Part shown: positions 26,530 through 35,942 of the stretch, piece after piece
Position numbering within the stretch: position 1 is the first letter of the stretch
How the letters are laid out: each line of letters begins with the position of its first letter
Origin: Xanthobacteraceae bacterium
GTDB lineage: Bacteria > Pseudomonadota > Alphaproteobacteria > Rhizobiales > Xanthobacteraceae
Direction: 5' to 3'
DNA length: 59,073 nucleotides
Assembly (NCBI GenBank): GCA_019745775.1
Contig: JAIESR010000025.1
Span: forward strand, 1-59,073
The notes under the pieces: generated by a model
What the model was told of the DNA's origin: nothing
The model's database searches: none
The model's input: only the letters and a program-made list of their open reading frames with translations
Position numbers and translations under genes: made by a program

Positions 26530-27537
26530 TTAGTGGCCCTCGCCGGCGAGATACCGCTCGAGCGTCACCGGGTTGGGACGCACGGCCGGCTCATGGACGC
26601 CGACGCCGGCGAATTCCGTCGCTTCCTGGTACCACTTCCGCTGCGCCGGCAAACCCCACGGATTGACGCGGTAGGGATCGGCCGGATCCCAGCGCACCGG
26701 CGGCACTTCGAGGTCCATCGCCTGGTAGTGGGTATTGAATATCTCCACCCGATGCCCGTCGGGATCGCGCAGATAGACATAGAGCGCGTGTCCCGGCCCG
26801 TGCCGCCCGGGCCCGCGCTCGACGCCCTTGCCGAAGCCGAGCGCGCCGGCGCAATCGCATGCGCGCATGATGTGGAACGTCTCCGGCGCCGCGAACGCGG
26901 CGTGGTGCAGGCGCGGGCCCTTCTCCTTGAAGAACACGATGTCGTGCGGATTGCCCTTGCGCGCGAGGAAGACGCCGACCAGCTCGCCGCTGTTGCCCGG
27001 CGACAGGTATTCGGTGAGCCAGAAGCCGGCCTCCATATAGAACTCGGTGGCCTTGCGCACGTCGGGCACCAGCAGCTGATAGTGGTCGATCCGCATCGCC
27101 GAGCCGCCCTTGTGCAGGTGGAACTGGGTCAGCGGGCGCGGCACCACCGTCATCGAGGAGCAGAATTCCAGCGGCACGCCGGAGACGTCGGTCACATGCA
27201 GCGTCTTGCCCTGGTGCGGCACATCCGCCCAGGCGGTGTTGAGACCTTTCCCCTCGAAGAACGCCTTCAGCGGTTCGAGGTCGCGGTCGCGCAGCACCCG
27301 CATGCCGATGCGCTCGCAGCGCGGGGCGTCCCTGGTCTGCTTGAGCACCAGGCTGTGATGGCAGGCCTCCTCGATGCCGCGCAGGTAAAGCGTGTTGCCG
27401 GTCTGCTCGGTGACCACGAGGCCGACCACCTCGGTATAGAACAGCCGGCTCTGTTCGAGGTCCTTGACCGTCAGCACCACGTGGCTCGTCCGGGTGATGT
27501 TGAACGGCGTGTCGAGGTTCTTCTCGGGCAGGTTCAT
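26530..27537 (-). CDS. Extradiol ring-cleavage dioxygenase (homoprotocatechuate 2,3-dioxygenase-like)
   Basis: A 335-residue type I extradiol dioxygenase made of two vicinal-oxygen-chelate modules. The metal-binding set lies in the second module: His152 (RIDHYQLL), His211/212 (RLHHAAF) and Glu265 (HRVEIFNTHY), with His198 (NPHDIVF) at the acid-base position. These match His155, His214, Glu267 and His200 of the Brevibacterium 3,4-dihydroxyphenylacetate 2,3-dioxygenase within three residues. It cleaves a catechol next to the hydroxyls to a semialdehyde. The ring substrate may be homoprotocatechuate or another substituted catechol. It is divergent from the CoxL-type gene at 27623, with an 85-bp shared promoter region. 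No HpaE/F/G/H genes follow. Confidence 0.93.
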   Translation of the reverse strand: MNLPEKNLDTPFNITRTSHVVLTVKDLEQSRLFYTEVVGLVVTEQTGNTLYLRGIEEACHHSLVLKQTRDAPRCERIGMRVLRDRDLEPLKAFFEGKGLNTAWADVPHQGKTLHVTDVSGVPLEFCSSMTVVPRPLTQFHLHKGGSAMRIDHYQLLVPDVRKATEFYMEAGFWLTEYLSPGNSGELVGVFLARKGNPHDIVFFKEKGPRLHHAAFAAPETFHIMRACDCAGALGFGKGVERGPGRHGPGHALYVYLRDPDGHRVEIFNTHYQAMDLEVPPVRWDPADPYRVNPWGLPAQRKWYQEATEFAGVGVHEPAVRPNPVTLERYLAGEGH

Positions 27538-27622
27538 GGCTGATCCGGCGGTTGTTCAGGATGAATGGCGTGCTAGATAATCGAGTTTTGACGGATCGAG
27601 CGCAAGCGAGATGAGTGCCTGA

Positions 27623-29980
27623 ATGACGAAGGGAATTGGCCAGCCGGTACGCCGCAAAGAGGACGCGCGGCTGGTGATCGGGGGAGGCTGCTTCAGCGAC
27701 GACGTCGATCTGCCACGGCAGGCGCGTGCTTTCGTGCTGCGGTCGGTGCATGCGCATGCCCGCATCAGGGGCATCGATACGGCGCGCGCCAAGGCGCTGA
27801 AGGGCGTGCTCGCGGTGCTGACCGGCGCCGACCTCAAGGCCGACGGCGTCAAGCCGATCCCGCCGGACGCGTCGATCACCGTGCCGGTGGAGGCGCAGCG
27901 CAAGCTCCCGGACGTGGTGCTGGTCAACAAGAACGGCCCGTACCGGCCGACGCCCTACAACATCCTCGCCGTCGACAAGGTCCGCTATGTCGGCGAGGGC
28001 GTGGTGCTGGTGGTTGCCGAGACGCTCGCGATCGCCAAGGACGCCGCCGAGCTCGTCGGGATCGACTACGAGCCGTTGCCGGCGGTGACCGACACGTCGG
28101 CCGCCGCCGAGCCCGGCGCGGCGCGGCTCTATGATGACGCGCGCTCGAATCTGTTCTGCGAGGCCGAGGTGGGCGATGCGGCCGCGACCGCGGCGGCGTT
28201 CGCCAAGGCCGCGCATGTGGTGCGGCTCGAGACCTGGGTGCAGCGCGTCACCGGCGTGCCGATGGAAGCGCGCACGGCGGTCGGCCACTACGACAGGCAG
28301 ACCGGTCGCTACTTTCTGCACGCCGGCTCGGGCGGCGTCGTGCGCCAGAAAGGCGAGTGCGCGGCGATCCTCGGCGTGCCGGTGGAAACCGTGCAGGTGG
28401 TGGCGCGCGACATCGGCGGCAATTTCGGCACCAAGAATTCGCTGTTCCCGGAATTCCCGCTGGTGCTGTGGGCGTCGAAGCGCATCGGCCGTCCGGTCAA
28501 ATGGACGTGCGAGCGCAGCGAAGCGTTTCTGAGCGACTATCAGGGCCGCGATCTGGTCGCCAAGATCGAGCTTGCCGTCGACAAGCGAGGCAAGTTCCTG
28601 GCGGTGCGCGGCTCGCACCTGAGCAACATCGGCGGCTATGCCGCCTCGATCGTGCCGCTGCGCAAGGGGTTGACGATCTGCACCAATGTCTACCACATCC
28701 CGGTCGCGCACTTTCAGGCGCTCGCGGTGCTCAGCAATACGATGTGCACGATCCCGTATCGCAGCGCCGGGCGCCCCGAGGCCGTCTACCTGATGGAGCG
28801 GCTCTGCGATCTCGCCGCCGACAAGACCGGCATCGATCGCATCGCGATCCGCCGCCGCAACCTGATCCCGCCGAAGGCGCTGCCGTACCGCACCGCGCTC
28901 GGCACCAAATACGACAACGGCGAATACGAGCAGGCGATGGACACGGCGCTTGCCATTTCCGGGTGGAAGGAATTCGCCAAGCGCCGCCGCGAATCGCGCA
29001 AGGCCGGCAAGCTGCGCGGCATCGGGCTCGCGAACTACATCGAATGCACCATGGGCTATCCGCGCGAGTGGTCGAAGATCACGGTGAAGCCGGAAGGCGA
29101 GGTCGAGGTCGCGATCGGCACGCTCTCCAGCGGGCAGGGGCACGAGACGAGCTTCGCGCAATGCGTCAGCGAGTGGCTGGCGGTGCCGTTCGAGCAGGTA
29201 AAGCTGGTGCAGGGCGACACCGACATCGTGCCGGTCGGCGGCGGCTCGCATTCCGGCCGCTCCATGCGCTTCGCGTCGATCGTGATGGGCACCTGCTCGA
29301 ATGCGATCGTCGCGCGGTCGAAACGCATCGCGGCACGGATGCTCGAGACCGATCCCGGCCAGGTCGAATTCAAGGACGGGCGCTTCCGCAGCGCCAGCTC
29401 GCAGCGCTCGTTCGACGTGTTCGAGATCGCGCGCGCCGCGCAGACCCTCAACGACCTCGAGGACGATCTGCGCGGGCCGCTGGCGGCCGAGAGCGACCAG
29501 CACTTCACCGACGGCGGCTACCCCTACGGCGCCGCCGTCTGCGAGGTGGAGATCGAGCCGAATACCGGTGCGGTCGAGATCGTTCGCTATTCCGCGGTCG
29601 ACGACGTCGGCCGCGCGGTCAACCCGATGATCCTGCACGGCCAGACCCACGGCGCCATTGCGCAGGGCGTCGGCCAGGCGCTGTGGGAGCACTGCATCGT
29701 CGATCCCGACAGCGGGCAGGTGATGACCGGCTCGTTCATGGACTACGCCATGCCGCGCGCCGACGGGCTGCCGTCGTTCCGCACCGAGCTGATGGAGGTC
29801 AAGTCGCCGACCAATCCGCTCGGCGTGCGCGCCGGCGGCGAGGGCGGCACCACGCCGGCGCTCGGCGCGGTGGTCAATGCGGTGGTCGACGCGCTGCGCG
29901 ACTACGGCGTCACCCACATGGACATGCCGCTGACGCCGGAGAAAATCTGGCGCGCCATCCGTGACGGGAAAACAGCATAG
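27623..29980 (+). CDS. Molybdopterin-binding subunit of xanthine dehydrogenase family (CoxL form II-like), copy 1
   Basis: A 785-residue molybdenum hydroxylase large subunit. Hallmarks are the N-terminal QPVRRKEDARLVIGGG, the DIGGNFGTKN loop, the active-site loop PYRSAGRPEAVY (form II-like, not the AYXCSFR of true CO dehydrogenase), the GQGHETSFAQ motif and the catalytic Glu740 in GGEGGTTPALG. Such enzymes hydroxylate aldehydes or heteroaromatic carbons with water as oxygen source. They normally need a FAD subunit (CoxM) and a 2Fe-2S subunit (CoxS); neither is adjacent. It is followed after a REP doublet by a TctC-type gene. Substrate unknown. Confidence 0.92.
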   Translation: MTKGIGQPVRRKEDARLVIGGGCFSDDVDLPRQARAFVLRSVHAHARIRGIDTARAKALKGVLAVLTGADLKADGVKPIPPDASITVPVEAQRKLPDVVLVNKNGPYRPTPYNILAVDKVRYVGEGVVLVVAETLAIAKDAAELVGIDYEPLPAVTDTSAAAEPGAARLYDDARSNLFCEAEVGDAAATAAAFAKAAHVVRLETWVQRVTGVPMEARTAVGHYDRQTGRYFLHAGSGGVVRQKGECAAILGVPVETVQVVARDIGGNFGTKNSLFPEFPLVLWASKRIGRPVKWTCERSEAFLSDYQGRDLVAKIELAVDKRGKFLAVRGSHLSNIGGYAASIVPLRKGLTICTNVYHIPVAHFQALAVLSNTMCTIPYRSAGRPEAVYLMERLCDLAADKTGIDRIAIRRRNLIPPKALPYRTALGTKYDNGEYEQAMDTALAISGWKEFAKRRRESRKAGKLRGIGLANYIECTMGYPREWSKITVKPEGEVEVAIGTLSSGQGHETSFAQCVSEWLAVPFEQVKLVQGDTDIVPVGGGSHSGRSMRFASIVMGTCSNAIVARSKRIAARMLETDPGQVEFKDGRFRSASSQRSFDVFEIARAAQTLNDLEDDLRGPLAAESDQHFTDGGYPYGAAVCEVEIEPNTGAVEIVRYSAVDDVGRAVNPMILHGQTHGAIAQGVGQALWEHCIVDPDSGQVMTGSFMDYAMPRADGLPSFRTELMEVKSPTNPLGVRAGGEGGTTPALGAVVNAVVDALRDYGVTHMDMPLTPEKIWRAIRDGKTA

Positions 29981-29985
29981 TCTCT

Positions 29986-30060
29986 CCGCTCGTCCCCGCG
30001 AAAGCGGGGACCCAGGCTGAATCTAGACTGGATTCCCGCTTGCGCGGGAATGAGCGGAGC
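29986..30060. repeat. REP-type palindrome doublet, family A
   Basis: GCTCGTCCCCGCGAAAGCGGGGACC and GGATTCCCGCTTGCGCGGGAATGAGC in tandem, filling the gap between the CoxL-type gene and the next gene. Confidence 0.85.
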
Positions 30061-30072
30061 AAGGGGCTTACG

Positions 30073-31095
30073 ATGAGAACATTGGCGAGAACGATCATCG
30101 CTGCTGCGATTGCTCTTGGTCTTACATCGCCGGCCGCCGGCGACGCCGTCGCGGATTTCTACAAGGGCAGGACCGTCTCGATCATCGTCGGCTATCCGCC
30201 GGCCTCGGGCTACACGATCTATGCCCAGCTGCTGGCGAAGTATCTGGCCGATCACATCCCGGGACGCCCGAACGTGGTCGTGCAGAACATGCCGGGCGCC
30301 GGCGGCATCAAGGCCGCGAACTATGTCTACACGGTCGCACCCAAGGACGGCACCGCGCTCGGCACCTTCAGCGTCGGCGCGCTGATCGACGAACTGTTCG
30401 GCACGTCGACCACGAGCTTCGACACCGGCAAGTTCGGCTGGGTCGGCAACATGGACGAGAGCGTCGGCACCTGCGTGGTGAAGGCCGCGACCGGCGTGCG
30501 CAAGTTCGAGGACCTGCTGGAGAAGGAGGTGCTGTTCGGCGGCACCGGCCCGGCCGGCGGCGTGACGCAGGCCGCGCTCGCCCTGACGCGGCTCTATGGC
30601 GCGAGGATCAAGCTGATCAAGGGCTACCCCGGCGCGCAGGACGTGGTGGTGGCGATGGACCGCGGCGAGGTCCATGGCGTCTGCGGCATCAGCATCGCCG
30701 TGCTCAAGAGCCGTCTTGCCCACCAGATCAAGTCGGGCGAGCTCGTGCCGATCATCCAGGACTCCGCCAAGCCGCATCCCGAGCTGCCGGGCGTGCCGAG
30801 CGTCTACGATTTCGCCAAGAGCGACGACGAGCGCCAGGTGCTTGACCTGCTGTTCGGCTGGCGCGTGCTCGGCCGCCCGATCGCCGCGCCGCCCGGCGTT
30901 CCCGCCGAGCGGCTCGCGGCGCTGCGCAAGGCGTTCATCGACGCGATGCACGACAAGCGCTTTGTCGCCGACGCCGCCAAGGCGCAGCTCGACATCGCGC
31001 CGGCGTCCGGCGAGGCGGTGGCGAGCCTGGTCGCGCGCCTGTTCAGCCAGTCCAAGGATACGGTCAAGCGCGCCGCCGACGCGGTGCGGAACTAG
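30073..31095 (+). CDS. TctC/Bug-type periplasmic solute-binding protein, copy 3
   Basis: A 340-residue exported binding protein. The start at 30073 (MRTLARTIIAAAIALGLT) gives a clean Sec signal ending near SPAAG; the frame from 30040 runs through the REP element. The mature part has DFYKGRTVSIIVGYPPASGY, where the usual GG of the ligand loop is replaced by AS, then NVVVQNMPGAGGIKAANYVY. It belongs with copies 1 and 2. Placement behind the CoxL-type gene suggests capture of that enzyme's substrate. No TctA/B genes nearby. Confidence 0.9.
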   Translation: MRTLARTIIAAAIALGLTSPAAGDAVADFYKGRTVSIIVGYPPASGYTIYAQLLAKYLADHIPGRPNVVVQNMPGAGGIKAANYVYTVAPKDGTALGTFSVGALIDELFGTSTTSFDTGKFGWVGNMDESVGTCVVKAATGVRKFEDLLEKEVLFGGTGPAGGVTQAALALTRLYGARIKLIKGYPGAQDVVVAMDRGEVHGVCGISIAVLKSRLAHQIKSGELVPIIQDSAKPHPELPGVPSVYDFAKSDDERQVLDLLFGWRVLGRPIAAPPGVPAERLAALRKAFIDAMHDKRFVADAAKAQLDIAPASGEAVASLVARLFSQSKDTVKRAADAVRN

Positions 31096-31178
31096 TCGCC
31101 AGCCTGTCATGCGACATTGTTAGCGCCGATCGCGGCCGCCGCCTGTGTTAGGCTTGGCGGGCCGAAGGGAGAACGGCG

Positions 31179-32167
31179 ATGTCGATCATCTGGAGATTGA
31201 GTGCGGCAGTCGCGCTGGTGGGCGCGGTCGCGACGAATGCCACCGCCCAGCCGAGCGGCCGGCTGACGGTCTACACTTCGCAGCCCAGCGCCCAGATCGC
31301 CAAGGTGGTCGAGGCGTTCAACAAGGCGCATCCGAAGGTCCAGGTCTCGCTCTATCGTTCCGGCACCACCGAGGTGATGAACCGCCTGCAGGCGGAGTTC
31401 GCCGCCGGCCGCCCGCAGGCCGATGTCGTGCTGGTCGCCGACGCGGTCGCCACCACGCAGCCAAGGATGACGGGCGCCTGCTCACCTACGCCAAGGCGCC
31501 GGCCGACAAGGTGCCGGCCGCGCTGATCGATCCCGACAAGACATTCTTCGGCACCAAGCTGATCACCACCGGCATCGTCGTCAACACCAGGCTCGTGACC
31601 ACCGCGCCGACTTCGTGGAACGATCTGCTGGCGCCGGAACTCGCCTCGAAGACGATCATGGCGCACCCGCTCTATTCCGGCGCCGCCGTGATCCATGTCG
31701 GCACCTTCGCGCAGCACAAGGATTTCGGGTGGCCGTATTTCGAGAAGCTCGCGCGCGGCGGCGCGATTGCCGCCAAGGGCAATGGCGCGGTGATCGAAGC
31801 GGTGGCGCGCGGCGAGAAGGCCTACGGCGTCATCATCGAATACATGGCGTTCAACGCGCAGTGGAAGGGCTCGCCGGTGAGCTTCGTGTTCCCGCGCGAG
31901 GGCGTCACCGCCATCACCCAGCCGGTCGCGATCCTGAAGACGGCGAAGAATCTCGACGCCGCCCGCGCCTTCGTCGACTGGCAGCTCTCGGAACAGGCGC
32001 AGCACCAGTCGGTCGCCCAAGGCTATTTCCCGATCTTCGACGGCGTCGCGCCGCCGAAGGGTTATCCGGCCGTGTCGTCCCTGAAGATCCTGAGCGGCGA
32101 TCTGCGCGATATCCTCGCCAAGGACGAGGAGAACAAGAAGCGGTTCACCGACCTGTTCGGCGGTTAG
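31179..32167 (+). pseudogene. ABC transporter substrate-binding protein (FbpA/PhnS type), one-base frameshift
   Basis: Two frames make one binding protein of about 329 residues if a base missing near 31460 is restored. The first frame (from ATG 31179) gives a signal peptide (MSIIWRLSAAVALVGAVATN, cleavage near ATAQ), then GRLTVYTSQPSAQIAKVV and ADVVLVADAVATTQ. It then runs off, while the +2 frame continues with KDDGRLLTYAKAPADKVP to FTDLFGG at 32167. The segment order is that of Fe(III)- or 2-aminoethylphosphonate-binding proteins. It precedes a matching permease and ATPase, so it is the importer's binding protein. Frameshift may be a sequence error, since both halves look fully conserved. 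Confidence 0.8.
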
Positions 32168-32198
32168 AACTGATTCCCGGACCGCAAAGTCTTTTGTT

Positions 32199-32286
32199 CG
32201 TCATGCCCGCGCTTGTCGCGGGCATCCACGTCTTTCATGCAGTGAGCTAAGGCGTGGATGGCCGGGACGAGCCCGGCCATGACGAC
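32199..32286. repeat. REP-type palindrome doublet, family B
   Basis: GTCATGCCCGCGCTTGTCGCGGGCATCCACG and CGTGGATGGCCGGGACGAGCCCGGCCATGACG in opposite orientation around TCTTTCATGCAGTGAGC. It sits between the binding-protein and permease genes of the importer. Confidence 0.85.
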
Positions 32287-32403
32287 GAGCGTTTGTGCGC
32301 TTCCCGCCCGGCACGCCGTGCTCTCTGGACAAGATCGCGCGGCTTTAGGATTGTGTTGCGGTGTGGGGATCACCCGCGTCACGGGGTGAGGGGTGGGGTC
32401 GAC

Positions 32404-34125
32404 GTGTCTGGTTCTTCGGCCATCGCTGTGCCGGCGCGTTCGCTGTTCTCCAGCGAAGCCGCGCTGCTCGTGCTGGTCGCCGTTTACATCATCGTGCTCG
32501 GGCTCTGGCCGCTCGGGCGGCTGTTCGTGGAATCGCTGTCGGGCGGCGCCTCCGGCGAGGTGCTGGGCCTGCTGTTCGGGCAGTGGCGCAGCGCCGCGAT
32601 GCATCGCGCGCTCCTCAACACGCTGGAATCGAGCCTGTTGGCCACGCTCGTCTCGGTCGTGATCGGCACCGCCACCGCGCTCGCGCTGACGCTCACCGAC
32701 GTCCGCGGCAAGGCGGCGCTGACTTTTGTCGCCCTGCTGCCGCTGCTCGTGCCCTCGCAGATCACCGCGCTCGCCTGGATCGAGCTGACCGGCGCCGGCA
32801 GCCCGATCCTCGCCCCGCTCGGCCTCGCGCCCGCGCCGGGCGCGACCAATCCGCTTTATTCGGTGTGGGGGATCGTCCTGGTGATGGGCATCGAGAGCTC
32901 GACGCTCGTCTTCCTCGCCGTGCGCGCGGGCCTGCGCAACGTGCCCCGCGACCTGGTCGAGGCCGCGCGGCTCGGCGGCGCGCATCCGCTGCGCGTCACC
33001 TCGGCGGTGATCATGCCGCTCGCGATGCCTTCGATCCTCGCCGGCGCGGCGCTCGCCTTCGTCACCTCGATCGGCAATTTCGGCATTCCGGCGATGCTCG
33101 GCATTCCCGGCCGCTACACCGTGCTCACCACGCTGATCTATCAGCGGCTGCAAGGCTTCGGCCCGCGCGTGCTCGGCGAGGTCGCCGCGCTGGCGCTGAT
33201 CCTCACCGTGCTGGCGGTGGCCGGGCTCATCCTGCGCGCGCTGATCGTGCGCCGCGGCGGCTTCGCCGCCGAACCAGGCGCGCCGCTCGATCCGTTCCGC
33301 CTGGGACGTAGCCGCGTCGTGGTCGAGCTGCTGCTGTGGATCGCGCTCGCCGGCATCGCGATCCTGCCGCTGCTTGCGTTATTGGCGTCGTCGCTCGCGC
33401 CCGCGCTCGGCGTGCCGCTGCGGATCGATACCGCCACGCTCGCCAACTACCGCTTCGCGCTGTTCGAGCAGGAATCGACCCTGCGCGCCTTTGCCAACAG
33501 CTTCGTCCTCGCGCTCGCCGCGGCCGCGGTCAGCGCGACGATCGCGGTGCCGCTCGCCTATCTCACGGTGCTGCGCAAAAATCCCGGCGCCCGCGTGCTC
33601 GATCTCCTCGCCGATGCGCCCTATGCGGTGCCGGGCACGGTGCTCGCGATCGCGGTCATCATCGTGTTCCTGCCGCCGATCCCGTTCACCGGCGTCAGCC
33701 TCTACGGCACGCTCGGCATCATCCTCGTCGCCTACCTCGCGCGCTTCCTGGCGCTGGCGCTGCGGCCGGCGGTCGCCGGCATGGAGCAGGTGCCGAAGAA
33801 CCTCGACGAGGCCGCGCAGGTCGCCGGCGCCGGCGTGATCCGGCGGCTGCGCGCGGTGATCCTGCCGGCGGTGGCTCCCTCGGCGGCGGCCGGCGCGCTG
33901 CTGATCTTCATGACCGCGTTCAACGAGCTGACGGTGTCGGTGCTGCTGTGGTCGACCGGCCACGAGACGCTCGGCGTCGCCGTATTCTTCCTGCACTACG
34001 AGGGCAATTCGCCGGCCGCCGCCGCGGTCGCGGTGATCTCGATCGCGGTGACGCTGGCGCTCGCGATCCTCACCAGCCTGATGGCGCGCAACCTGCCGCA
34101 AGGAGTGGTGCCGTGGCGGGCGTGA
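32404..34125 (+). CDS. ABC transporter permease with two fused membrane domains (FbpB/PhnV type)
   Basis: A 573-residue inner-membrane protein with about twelve transmembrane helices in two homologous halves, each carrying an EAA loop: DLVEAARLGGAHPLRVTSAVIMP near 190 and NLDEAAQVAGAGVIRRLRAVILP near 490. The fused form is typical of ferric iron, 2-aminoethylphosphonate and some polyamine-like importers. The GTG at 32404 (VSGSSAIAVPARS) begins just before the first helix; upstream sequence in this frame passes through a REP element. The ATPase gene overlaps its 3' end by 13 bases. Confidence 0.92.
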   Translation: MSGSSAIAVPARSLFSSEAALLVLVAVYIIVLGLWPLGRLFVESLSGGASGEVLGLLFGQWRSAAMHRALLNTLESSLLATLVSVVIGTATALALTLTDVRGKAALTFVALLPLLVPSQITALAWIELTGAGSPILAPLGLAPAPGATNPLYSVWGIVLVMGIESSTLVFLAVRAGLRNVPRDLVEAARLGGAHPLRVTSAVIMPLAMPSILAGAALAFVTSIGNFGIPAMLGIPGRYTVLTTLIYQRLQGFGPRVLGEVAALALILTVLAVAGLILRALIVRRGGFAAEPGAPLDPFRLGRSRVVVELLLWIALAGIAILPLLALLASSLAPALGVPLRIDTATLANYRFALFEQESTLRAFANSFVLALAAAAVSATIAVPLAYLTVLRKNPGARVLDLLADAPYAVPGTVLAIAVIIVFLPPIPFTGVSLYGTLGIILVAYLARFLALALRPAVAGMEQVPKNLDEAAQVAGAGVIRRLRAVILPAVAPSAAAGALLIFMTAFNELTVSVLLWSTGHETLGVAVFFLHYEGNSPAAAAVAVISIAVTLALAILTSLMARNLPQGVVPWRA

Positions 34126-35180
34126 GCTTCGAGGCGGTGTCGAAGAGCTTCGGCGAGACCCGCGCCGTCGAAGGCGTGAGCCTCGAGATCGCCGACGGCG
34201 AATTCTTCGCGCTGCTCGGGCCGTCCGGCTGCGGCAAGACCACGCTGCTGCGCCTCGTCGCCGGCTTCGAGACGCCGGACGAAGGCAACGTGAAGCTCGG
34301 CGACGCCGTGGTCGGCAGGCCGGGCTGGGCGCTGCCGCCGGAGAAACGCAAGATCGGCATGGTGTTCCAGTCCTATGCGCTGTGGCCCAACATGACGGTC
34401 GCCGAGAACGTGGGGTTTGCATTGCGCGTGCGCCGCCTCGCGGAGGCCGAGCGCGTGCGCATCGTCAACGAGTCGCTCGTCAAGGTCGGCCTCGAGGGCA
34501 TGGCGGATCGCCGCCCGCACGAGCTCTCCGGCGGCCAGCGCCAGCGCGTCGCGCTGGCGCGCTGCCTTGCGATGCGCCCCGGCGTCGTGCTGCTCGACGA
34601 GCCGCTGGCTAATCTCGACGTGCATCTGCGCGAGGCGATGCAGGAGGAGTTCGCGCGCTTCCACAAGGAAATCCGCGCGACCGTCGTCTACGTCACCCAC
34701 GACCAGGCCGAGGCGCTGGCGCTCGCCGACCGCGTCGCCGTCATGGACGCCGGCAAGGTCGAGCAGATGGCGTCGCCGCGCATGCTCTATGCCGAGCCGG
34801 CGAGCGAGATGGTCGCGCGCTTCGTCGGCCGCGGCCTGGTGGTGCCGGCGCTGGTGATCGGCCGCAATGCCGAGCGCGTCGTGGTCGACATCTTCGGCAC
34901 GCGCCTGCCGGTGCGCGGCGCCGGGGCGTCCGGCGAGCGGCGCGCGCTCTGCCTGCGCGCGGAGAATTTAGCGATCACGCCGGACGGCAACGGCATCCGC
35001 GGCCGCGTCACCGGCCTGGCCTTCCACGGCGCCGCGACGCTGGTCACCGTGCAGCCCGACGCGGCGGACGCGCCGGAGCTGAAGGTCGAGCACGCGGGGC
35101 CGCCGCCGGAGCAGGGCAGTGCGGTGACGGTCGAGGTGCGGGATGGGTGGATTATTCCGCAGCGCGAGACACAAGCGTAG
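34113..35180 (+). CDS. ABC transporter ATPase (FbpC/PhnT/PotA type, with TOBE-like domain)
   Basis: A 355-residue ATPase partner of the preceding permease. Walker A GPSGCGKTT, Q-loop FQSYALWPNMTV, signature LSGGQRQR, Walker B LLDEPLANLD and switch THDQAEA are all intact; residues after about 240 form a C-terminal regulatory TOBE-like domain. I chose the GTG at 34113 because AGGAG lies seven bases upstream; the GTG at 34122, overlapping the permease stop, is an alternative. The cargo could be an iron chelate, phosphonate or small organic anion; the sequence does not decide. Confidence 0.92.
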   Translation: MAGVSFEAVSKSFGETRAVEGVSLEIADGEFFALLGPSGCGKTTLLRLVAGFETPDEGNVKLGDAVVGRPGWALPPEKRKIGMVFQSYALWPNMTVAENVGFALRVRRLAEAERVRIVNESLVKVGLEGMADRRPHELSGGQRQRVALARCLAMRPGVVLLDEPLANLDVHLREAMQEEFARFHKEIRATVVYVTHDQAEALALADRVAVMDAGKVEQMASPRMLYAEPASEMVARFVGRGLVVPALVIGRNAERVVVDIFGTRLPVRGAGASGERRALCLRAENLAITPDGNGIRGRVTGLAFHGAATLVTVQPDAADAPELKVEHAGPPPEQGSAVTVEVRDGWIIPQRETQA

Positions 35181-35198
35181 CGAATCGTCGCCCCCGCG

Positions 35199-35942
35199 TT
35201 ATCGCGGCATCCAAGGTCGATCACCTTCTCGGTGCGCTCGTGTGAAGTCGACAAATTTCAGGATAACAGAGGCCGTTATCACGTGAAGTTCGCTTCCACA
35301 AAAGGTTTCACTGCGTATTTTATATTGCGTGCCGTTTCCCACGATAACGCCAACGACGGTGCGTTCGTTGCCAACCCTGGCGTAGAGGGGAGTCCCCGAA
35401 TCTCCCGGGCATATCTGATACGGCTTTCCTGCATTGGAGATAAGGATCCCATGATCTCTGTGTTGGATGCTGTCGTACGTAATCTCCTCGATTTTGCGGC
35501 GACCGGAGTCCGCCTGATGGGGCATAGTAGGGCGGACCGCATACAAGATTGAGCCTGACGCGAGTCCTCGGCCGTTTGACCGATCGATCTTTTCATCCCC
35601 TGCGGCGAAGTCCTTTTGCAATATTCTCAGGAGCGCCAGATCGGGATTGAGTTCGTGCTTTCCTAGAGACGAATGGAAGAACAACTCGGTGCTGTACTCA
35701 GGATGAATCCAGGACCTGAATGCCTGATAGACCTTGTTTCCTGTCGAGATTGAGTAGTGCCCAGGCTGCATTATGCAGTGCGCCGCGGTGGCGACGATAT
35801 CGGGGTCGACCGCCCAGCCGTTGCACACGACCCCTTCGCCCATGCGGGAGATTGCCACCGACGTTGCGTGAGCGATGCCACTCGAACTGATGCTCGCTGC
35901 AGCAAAGATGATCAAGCAAGCCCGTGTCGAGAAGCGCGGCAT
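35199..35942 (-). CDS. Secreted trypsin-like serine protease (S1 fold)
   Basis: A 247-residue protein with an N-terminal signal peptide (about 1-26: MPRFSTRACLIIFAAASISS, cleavage near AHA-T). The chymotrypsin-type triad is visible: His55 (TAAHC), Asp101 (NPDLALL) and Ser182 (CPGDSGTPL), with cysteines at 40/56 and 178/C-terminal positions that can pair as in the family. The start at 35942 is preferred to 35966 because it begins with the signal. Base composition here is clearly lower in GC and codon use is less biased than in the neighbouring catabolic genes, as in the three genes that precede it on this strand. It probably cleaves extracytoplasmic proteins; no partner is known. Confidence 0.88.
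   Translation of the reverse strand: MPRFSTRACLIIFAAASISSSGIAHATSVAISRMGEGVVCNGWAVDPDIVATAAHCIMQPGHYSISTGNKVYQAFRSWIHPEYSTELFFHSSLGKHELNPDLALLRILQKDFAAGDEKIDRSNGRGLASGSILYAVRPTMPHQADSGRRKIEEITYDSIQHRDHGILISNAGKPYQICPGDSGTPLYARVGNERTVVGVIVGNGTQYKIRSETFCGSELHVITASVILKFVDFTRAHREGDRPWMPR

Noticed and set aside
26591-29917. A 1108-codon minus-strand frame
   Set aside because: It is opposite the CoxL-type gene for most of its length and off-frame in the dioxygenase gene; low-complexity composition.
27623-29980. True carbon monoxide dehydrogenase large subunit
   Set aside because: The active-site loop reads PYRSAGR, not the AYXCSFR loop of form I CO dehydrogenase, and no CoxM/CoxS is present.
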